A DNA stretch of 64,000 nucleotides from Bedellia somnulentella. Its lineage: Eukaryota > Arthropoda > Insecta > Lepidoptera > Bedelliidae. Below the pieces are notes generated by a model. That model saw nothing but the letters and a program-made list of their open reading frames with translations, was not told the DNA's origin and searched no databases. The stretch spans positions 4,953,695 through 5,017,694 of the forward strand of contig OY755190.1 in the NCBI GenBank assembly GCA_963576735.1, read 5' to 3'. Each line of letters begins with the position of its first letter. Positions within the stretch are counted from its first letter, which is position 1. This document shows positions 57,568 to 64,000 of the stretch, piece by piece. The translations under genes were made by a program, and so were the position numbers.

Positions 57568-59433
57568 ATGAATCTTCTAAGAAGACCTTTAGAAACACTG
57601 CTGTTGCTTCTTTCAGCGCTATCGTTGACAATGTCACAGTCTGCAGAGCCGATATCGTCAATAATGAAGTTCTTACACGACGGAGCCAACCACCTTGAAT
57701 CAGAACCTCCAGACCAACAATATTTACTCAAACAGTATGACTTCATCATCGTGGGGGCTGGAACTGCGGGCTGTGTACTAGCTAACAGATTAACCGAGAT
57801 ATCAGACTGGAAAGTTCTGCTGATAGAAGCTGGCGCAAACGAAAACTTTGTCATGGACATACCTTTACTTGCTAACTACTTGCAATTCAGTAACGCAAAT
57901 TGGAAATACAAAACTAAACCGTCAGACAGATATTGCGTCGGATTCGAAAATCAACAGTGCAACTGGCCAAGAGGTAAAGTAGTCGGAGGATCAAGTGTTT
58001 TGAACTATATGATTTACACGAGAGGAGCGCCACAAGATTATGAAAATTGGCAAGCATTAGGCAACGACGGTTGGGGCTGGGACACCGTTCTTGAATATTA
58101 TAAGAAGATTGAATCATACAGTATACCTGATTTTGATAATCCGAAATACCATGGTCACGACGGTTATCTCAATATAGAGCATTCGCCATACAGAAGTCGA
58201 AAAGGTAAAGCTTGGGTTCGAGGAGCACAAGAAATGGGTTTCAAATACGGGGATCACAACGGAGGAACTCCATCAGGGGTGTCATTTTTACAACTTTCGA
58301 TGAAAAATGGAACAAGACACAGCTCAAGCAGAGCTTATTTACACCCGATTAATAAACGACGAAATCTTCACTTGACTAAATTAAGCATGGTGACAAAACT
58401 CATATTCAATGAAGACAACACACAAGTGATCGGTGTTGAAATGCAAAAAAGAAATATGAAGTACAAAATATTAGCCAAGAAAGAAGTCATAGTATCCGCT
58501 GGAGCTATCAACTCGCCGCAATTGTTAATGTTGTCAGGAATAGGACCAAAAGATCATTTAGACGCGATGAGAATACCTGTTATTAAAGACTTGCCTGTTG
58601 GATATAATTTAATGGACCATATTGCAGCGGGAGCTCTGCAGTTTACAGTTAAATCACAAAGTAATGCTGTAACGACGGAATACATATTCAATCATTTAGA
58701 TTTAGTATTCAATTGGATGAAAACCCATAAAGGACCTTTATCTTTGGCAGGTGGTTGCGAAGCGCTAGTCTTTTTAGATCTTAAAAATCGATACAACACA
58801 ACAGCGTGGCCAGATATGGAACTATTATTTATTACATCAGGTCTTAATGCTGATCCATCATTACAGAAAAACTTTGGATTTGATGAAGATATATATACAG
58901 ACACTTATGGTCCTTTGGGTAAATCTGATGCATTCATGGTGTTCCCTATGCTCATGAGACCCAAATCAAAAGGACGTGTAAAGCTACGAAGCAAAAATCC
59001 ATGGGCTCATCCAAGTTTGGTTCCAAACTATTTTGAACATGAGGAAGACCTGCAAAAAATTGTGGAGGGCATGAAAATAGCCATAGAAATATCTAAACAG
59101 CAGTCGATGCAGAAAATCGGTGCTACACTGTACGATGTTCCTATTGAAGAGTGTTTGAAGTACGGAGCGTTTGGTAGCGACCCATACTTGGCTTGCCAGG
59201 CTCAGATGTTCACTTTTACAATTTACCATCAAAGCGGTACATGCAAAATGGGACCGGAAAGTGATCCCACCAGTGTGGTCAACAGTCGCTTACAAGTACA
59301 TGGTATAAAGGGTTTAAGAGTAATTGATGCTAGTATAATGCCTGAAGTAACATCGAGTCATACCAATGCTCCAGTTTATATGATAGCTGAGAAGGGAGCC
59401 GATTTAATCAAACAAGATTGGGGAAAGATTTGA
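57568..59433 (+). CDS. GMC oxidoreductase (glucose dehydrogenase-like), complete
   Basis: This is a complete 621-residue FAD-dependent GMC oxidoreductase, a normal length for insect members. ATG 57568 was chosen because it directly follows a splice acceptor (TTTTTGTTTCAG), and the residues after it form a signal peptide (basic MNLLRR, then ETLLLLLSALSL), so the protein is probably secreted. Visible parts are the FAD-binding GAGTAG (63-68) in YDFIIVGAGTAGCVLANRL, GMC signature 1 RGKVVGGSSVLNYMIYTRG (135-153), signature 2 GAINSPQLLMLSGIG (312-326), YHQSGTCKMG with His554, and SHTNAP with His598 as the likely catalytic pair. Insect relatives act in cuticle, immunity, reproduction or salivary chemistry; the substrate here is unknown. 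The coding sequence is uninterrupted, unlike the first GMC gene. The frame open upstream to 57463 is intronic. Confidence 0.95.
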   Translation: MNLLRRPLETLLLLLSALSLTMSQSAEPISSIMKFLHDGANHLESEPPDQQYLLKQYDFIIVGAGTAGCVLANRLTEISDWKVLLIEAGANENFVMDIPLLANYLQFSNANWKYKTKPSDRYCVGFENQQCNWPRGKVVGGSSVLNYMIYTRGAPQDYENWQALGNDGWGWDTVLEYYKKIESYSIPDFDNPKYHGHDGYLNIEHSPYRSRKGKAWVRGAQEMGFKYGDHNGGTPSGVSFLQLSMKNGTRHSSSRAYLHPINKRRNLHLTKLSMVTKLIFNEDNTQVIGVEMQKRNMKYKILAKKEVIVSAGAINSPQLLMLSGIGPKDHLDAMRIPVIKDLPVGYNLMDHIAAGALQFTVKSQSNAVTTEYIFNHLDLVFNWMKTHKGPLSLAGGCEALVFLDLKNRYNTTAWPDMELLFITSGLNADPSLQKNFGFDEDIYTDTYGPLGKSDAFMVFPMLMRPKSKGRVKLRSKNPWAHPSLVPNYFEHEEDLQKIVEGMKIAIEISKQQSMQKIGATLYDVPIEECLKYGAFGSDPYLACQAQMFTFTIYHQSGTCKMGPESDPTSVVNSRLQVHGIKGLRVIDASIMPEVTSSHTNAPVYMIAEKGADLIKQDWGKI

Positions 59434-60365
59434 ATACTGCATTAAACAGTATTGATTGTCCTCACACTTAGCTTAAATTTCTTAGTTTAAGCTTGGCGCT
59501 TGTTGAAGACTTAGATAGATAGAAAATTATAGATGTTATCGCTCAGATAACGATAAGTTTAGTGAACTTTCACTAGGAAACTACAAAATCTGTGATTTAT
59601 ATTTATTTATAGTATTAAGTGGTAAATTAACAGACTTGAGATAACAACTTCATTTTACGATAGCGAAAAACATGTTGCTGTAGTGTAGAGCATAAAGGCT
59701 ATTTAAGGATATTCATTTATGAACAAATCTAGTCATAATGAATATTCACTAGCAAAAGCTTAACAAATTTTCACTCAGTTCTAAGAGTAAAACATTCAGG
59801 TTGAGCTTAATTAAGTACTACATTAAGAATAGTTGAAATGTTTTGTCATTACTGATCTATGCGTTATGGTGGTGAATTGTGTATATAATTAAATAATTTA
59901 AATCACGTAATTTGACCATTTGTCGCTAGAACGACTCATGAAATTAATAATGATGTAATAACAAGCTATAATACGAAAAAATATTTATGTGATATTAAAA
60001 ATCGATGTACAAATGAACGAGAAAGTTGATTTATTTTTCTAGCCCTGTAGATAGATGAAATATTTTGAGATATACTCTTTCCTACATTTGTTCTCATAAT
60101 GAAAATGTCTGACTGACTTGGCATTTGCGTAGTGTTACACACAAGAGGTGTTTCTATAAGACGGCGTTTTCAACTCTCATATTTTCAACTGTACCCACCC
60201 GCCTCTACTCATGTTTGTTTTAATATTCTACTATCACCTCTGCATGGGCTTTTCTCAAATCCTTTTAGCATTTCCTTTTTTCCCTCCTCTCACCACACCA
60301 GTCCCACGATATCGTAGCAATATAAAACAACAATAACAAAAAGTTGAGCTATGACAGTTGTACCT
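59434..60365 (+). other. 3' flank of the second GMC gene
   Basis: A 7-bp perfect hairpin AATACTG-CATTAAA-CAGTATT follows the stop codon. No canonical AATAAA is seen in the first 600 bp. ATTAAA variants occur at about 59443 and 59994. The rest is AT-rich with no gene seen. Confidence 0.45.
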
Positions 60366-60366
60366 T

Positions 60367-60740
60367 CATAGCTTAAAAGAGAGCACTTCTGCCTCTCATG
60401 CAGTCAGGCGTGGGTCCAATCATGAGTCGAGCCTACGCCAATTTTTCTTTAAGGTTGATCATTTCATGGTAATGGAGACAGTGTGTGGTTAATTTATCTT
60501 AGTTGTTCACAGTAAGGGAATACATCGTAAGGGAACCTAATAGGGAACTAATTTGTGCAGGGCATGTCTCAGTGTATTCGTACAAAAATGGCGATAGTCC
60601 TACCCCTATCACAAAAGAGCGCTGTCAAGCAAAATGTGGGTACTTTGAACACCAGGTAACAATAATGTCATATGATGTTGAGAAATATTGGTACCTCTGC
60701 TACCACTTCGGGGATGTACAGCGTGAACGTTTGAGTTGAG
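60367..60740 (+). mobile_element. SINE family A (tRNA-derived)
   Basis: A degraded tRNA-like head (CATAGCTTAAAAGAGAGCACTTCTG) is followed by AATGGCGATAGTCC, AACACCAGGTAACAATAATGTCATATGATG and TCTGCTACCACTTCGGGGATGTACAGCGTGAACGTTTGAG. The order matches the other family A copies. Confidence 0.8.
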
Positions 60741-60997
60741 TCGATTTGAGTAAAAAAACAAGATTCATTTCAATACACCCTGGGTATTTTTTTTATATAT
60801 ATTCGAAGTCAAATATAAACAAGGTCTCGATTTATAGGATTATAGTTTGATAGCAAATATTTTAAAGAGATTATTGAAGCCAATCTAAATGGTATTGTAG
60901 TAGAAGACAACGACATGTTCCGTTTCAAAACTAGCAAAAAGCCTTTAAGTCAACAGTACAAAGTGAAAACAATAATAAAAGATATCAGAGAATAATG

Positions 60998-61172
60998 AGT
61001 GTCAGGAAAACGCGAGAGGTTAGTAAGTATAACATGTACAAACAAAGTGACCACCCAAGTCTTGGCTCACTTCAAGGGCAATTAACATTGTAAGTATATG
61101 TAACTCTATGTAGTATTCGATTTGCGATTGATAGTCTCTGCCTACTCCAATAAGAACTTACGGTGTGAGTAT
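60998..61172 (+). mobile_element. RTE-like LINE (family C) decayed 3' end
   Basis: GAGAGGTTAGTAAG, GATTGATAGTCTCTGCCTACTCCAATAAGAACTTACGGTGTGAGTATACATATG matches family C with many changes. A second remnant lies at about 61325-61410. Confidence 0.6.
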
Positions 61173-61689
61173 ACATATGTCATGGTCATGGTAAGACATC
61201 TCCACCATGTTAACTGAAAAGTTTTCGAAACGTCGGGCTTTAAAAATCCATGTAATGACACGCGGTTATATGTCCGATAGTTGTTTTAATTATAATGTGC
61301 AATAATTAAAGTCTTAGAAAATACTAAGCACAAAAGAGGTTTGTTAGTATTGTTCATAGTAGAGATAGATATTAAATAGTCTCTGGCCAATAGTAATTAA
61401 TGGCGTGATTAGTAATTTCGATAATTATTTCTACATCTTTGGCATTGAAATGATAGATGGGTCTTAGTTAATTGTAAGCAAAAAATAATATATATGCAAA
61501 GGCGATTTCAACAAATTACTGGACTTGAATATTGCCGTATTGGTGTCGCAGGCGTTCTTTTATCCATTCTTGGTCATAGTTTTAGTCCAAAATTAAATGA
61601 CATATTTATAATAACATATAAGGATGGAGAAAATAAGCTGGACGGATATGGTAACCAATTAAGATGTACTGAAAAGAGTGAAGGAAAAG

Positions 61690-61880
61690 AGACAGTCGAT
61701 GAAAATGATTGAAGACAGGCGAGGCAATATGATGGGCCATTTGATAAGACAAAACGAATTTATAAAAAACATCATTGGGGAAAAGACGATCTTGAAAACG
61801 TGTCTTACCAGGGGATCAAGGAGCTGGCATTAAATGGATATGACTGGAGAATGATACACACCGACAAGAACATCGCTTTT
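61690..61880 (+). mobile_element. Fragment of another LINE endonuclease/reverse transcriptase C-terminus
   Basis: Frames read DRRGNMMGHLIRQNEFIKNI-like residues and then YQGIKELALNGYDWRMIH. This recalls the GHLIRHDEFIKNIIEG and KELA-DR-EWR pattern at the C-terminus of insect LINE proteins. Frameshifts split the reading, so it is a dead fragment. Confidence 0.5.
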
Positions 61881-62254
61881 ATATTTAAGATAATGATTTA
61901 TGTTTCATAGATATGATATACGCATAATTCTGGGAGAGTAGTATTAAGAACTGAAGATAAATAACTGCCTCAGAATGACTACCATTTCGCTAGTTTATCA
62001 ACGACATCTACATTTTTCTTGTTTAACTGTTGTTGTTGTTGTTTAAAGTCAATAGATTGTACCCAACTGAATATGACTCTGATAGTAATCGTTCGGTGAT
62101 TGGTTGGTAGATGGCATTGCTTACCATCAGATGGCTAAACTGGTTACAGCAACAGACGATTAAATACTGTGATATATTTGCAGCTGGGCTAAAAATCAAG
62201 CTTTGGACTATAGTTTTCCAAGATTCATCTACTTAATCTTATCTTAATCTTAAT

Positions 62255-62494
62255 CTGTGTAATATCGGCTTAGAATAGCACCACCCCATTTTTTTGCGCG
62301 GACGGTGTCTTACTAGGCTACTTAAGATGTTGTTTTCAAGTGGTGGTTGGCTAATGAGACTGGGGACCCATCACCAACAATACTTTAATTTTACCATCTT
62401 TTCCCAATTCTACTTCCAAATGTATCTCAAGAATTTCTTAGTCTCAAGTTCTCCTCGCTTTGAGATTACAGCCATTAGTATTTTTTATGTATGT
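62255..62494 (+). mobile_element. SINE family B, diverged
   Basis: TGTGTAATATCGGCTTAGAATAGCACCACCCC, TGGGGACCCATCACCAACAATAC and GAGATTACAGCCATTAGTATTTTTTATGTATG follow the family B order. Confidence 0.8.
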
Positions 62495-62569
62495 AGGGGA
62501 GTACACTACATAAATACTGAAACGTTTTAATTTGAATTTGATTTTATGTTATTTAAATTATAACATAAC

Positions 62570-62804
62570 ATATACTCACGGCTATAAATCCCAAGAAGGG
62601 TTAGCCAGAGCTAAGGAATTAGAAATTCCACAGCCACTTTTGGAAGTTGAGTGGGGAAAAGAAGGTAGAATAAAGGTGTTGGTGATGGGTCTCCAACCGA
62701 ATCGCCCAAAAATCTCTTAAAAAGCCCCAAGTCCGTTAGTCGCCTCTTACGTACACCCACCGGAGAAATGGCGTAGTGGTATTCTAAGCCGACACTACAC
62801 AGCA
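62570..62804 (-). mobile_element. SINE family B, full length
   Basis: TATACTCACGGCTATAAATCCC ... GTAGTGGTATTCTAAGCCGACACTACACAGC is a near-consensus copy on the minus strand, with a short tail. Confidence 0.88.
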
Positions 62805-62879
62805 CTATTTAAACTATCTATACAAAATAAGACTGTACCGAGGTCAAAACTGTACATTGAAGAAAAATAAATAAAAACC

Positions 62880-63110
62880 GGTGGAATATGTTTAATTTTC
62901 AATACTGAAGCCAAATTTGCGCTTTTTGAAATAAATGTCTGTCTGTGTGTCTGTCTGTATGTCCGGTCATCACGTTAATTCTACCAGACGGATCTTGATC
63001 AAATTTGGTATGAATATAGCTTATACACCTGGCCAACATATAGAATATAATTTATCCCGGATTTCGCAAGGGTTCCCACAGGAGCATAAAAAACATAACT
63101 TTTATATGGT
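62880..63110 (+). repeat. Degraded repeat with TGTC microsatellite
   Basis: TGTCTGTCTGTGTGTCTGTCTGTATG is followed by ACCAGACGGATCTTGATCAAATTTGGTATG, a layout common in degraded insect LINEs. No frame is intact. Confidence 0.45.
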
Positions 63111-63237
63111 TCCCTATATTTACACGATTCATTTTTTCATCGAACGACTTCATCAGACTCTTTATTAAAAGTCTTTTTGGAAAAATAAGTGTTTCATCCA
63201 TTTTAATCATCAAAATAAATGTCCATGCGTAAAAAAG

Positions 63238-63606
63238 CGACATGATAGTCCAGTGGGTAGAACACCCGCCCGAAAACAGAAGGGCGTGAGTTCCAATCCT
63301 GGGACGGGCCTACACCAATTTGTCTTTTCTAAAGTCATATGTGTGGTTAATTTATCATGGTTGCTAACGGTGAGGGAAAACATCAAGAGGAAACCCACAT
63401 GGCTGAGTTGTACTTAGTCATGTGACAGTGTATTCGTACAAAACGGCGATAGGCCTGCCCCCTATCACGTGAATACACTGTCTAAGCAAACCGTGGGTAC
63501 CTTCTCTGGAAACTAGATGGCGCTTGCCATGTGAGTTCAGGAGTATTGGTACCTCTGCCAACCCCTTCGGGGATAAACGGCGTGAACGTTTATGTTATGT
63601 TATGTA
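63238..63606 (+). mobile_element. SINE family A (tRNA-derived), best copy
   Basis: The tRNA-like head shows ATAGTCCAGTGGGTAGAAC (A-box region) and CGTGAGTTCCAATCCTGG (B box). The body holds GGCTGAGTTGTACTTAGTCATGTG and ACGGCGATAGGCCTGCCCCCTATCACGTG. The 3' end is CCAACCCCTTCGGGGATAAACGGCGTGAACGTTTATGTTATG, with a perfect CCCC-TTC-GGGG hairpin. Confidence 0.9.
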
Positions 63607-63685
63607 AATGTCCATTTAATTGTTTGTCAATAGTATGCCTACAAGATATATAGTTTATCAAAAATTTGGACCCTACACCAACGTC

Positions 63686-63757
63686 TTCGTGGCGTAGCGG
63701 TATACCGTTTGGTTAGTACTAAACGAACGGAAGATCCAGGTTCGAATCCCGGGGCAT
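63686..63757 (+). repeat. tRNA-like SINE head
   Basis: GTGGCGTAGCGGTATACCG (A-box region) and AGATCCAGGTTCGAATCCCGGGGC (B box) are about 30 bp apart. The head is fused to a reversed SINE B fragment, so it looks like a SINE remnant and not a tRNA gene. Confidence 0.5.
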
Positions 63758-63870
63758 ACATACCTACACTCACTGCTATTAGTCCCAAAACACGGGGTAG
63801 CCAGAGCCTCTAGTATTTGAATATAAATTCATCAGCCAATGTTGGAAGTTCATTCGATAGGGAATTGTAA
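63758..63870 (-). mobile_element. SINE family B 3' fragment
   Basis: ATACATACCTACACTCACTGCTATTAGTCCCAAAACACGGGGTAGCC ... TCAGCCAATGTTGGAAGTTC matches the 3' half of family B on the minus strand. Confidence 0.75.
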
Positions 63871-64000
63871 TAAAAATGAAGTATTGTTGGTTGTAGCGAT
63901 AGCGACCGCTAGACGGCGAACTCACTCGCACACTAGCAGCGTCATAAAAAATCGTACATCGCGGTATCGAATTTTTCTCTAGCTAAACATAAATACAAAT

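Overview
This window is transposon-dense, AT-rich insect DNA. It most likely comes from a moth or butterfly. That is inferred from two insect-type GMC (glucose dehydrogenase-like) oxidoreductases, spliceosomal introns, and roughly 25 copies of a short interspersed element with (TATG)n tails of a type common in Lepidoptera. No bacterial operons, rRNA genes or CRISPR arrays were seen.

Host genes: the last coding exon of one GMC oxidoreductase lies at the left edge (1183-2555, +), with its earlier exons outside the window. A second GMC oxidoreductase, complete in one coding exon, lies at 57568-59433 (+). A CpG-rich, promoter-like stretch with a good splice donor (about 40920-41316) may be the promoter and non-coding first exon of the second gene, which would imply a 16 kb intron. 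Both proteins would be secreted FAD-dependent alcohol or sugar oxidoreductases, probably from a tandem cluster.

The centre (about 14.9-30.5 kb) is a set of transposons nested inside one another. A non-LTR retrotransposon carrying an open reverse transcriptase frame is split by a hAT DNA transposon (16625-30290, 8-bp target duplication GACACGCC). The hAT carries a two-exon BED-finger transposase, and a 119-bp MITE-like element sits in its intron. The hAT is in turn split by a 10.2 kb foldback element (19916-30131, 9-bp target duplication CGTAAAACC). The arms of the foldback are head-to-head arrays of about 25 units each of a 183-bp tandem repeat. A solo LTR (20421-20902) sits inside the left arm. 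The order of insertion can be read directly: LINE, then hAT, then foldback, then LTR.

The remainder is intergenic or intronic DNA filled with three recurrent families: (A) a tRNA-derived SINE of about 370 bp, (B) a SINE of about 250 bp, and (C) 5'-truncated 3' ends of an RTE-like LINE. All three end in the same kind of short stem-loop followed by a CGTGA-TATG-rich tail. This suggests that LINE C supplies the reverse transcriptase that moves A and B. Smaller MITE-like palindromes, a Helitron-like 3' end and microsatellites are also present.
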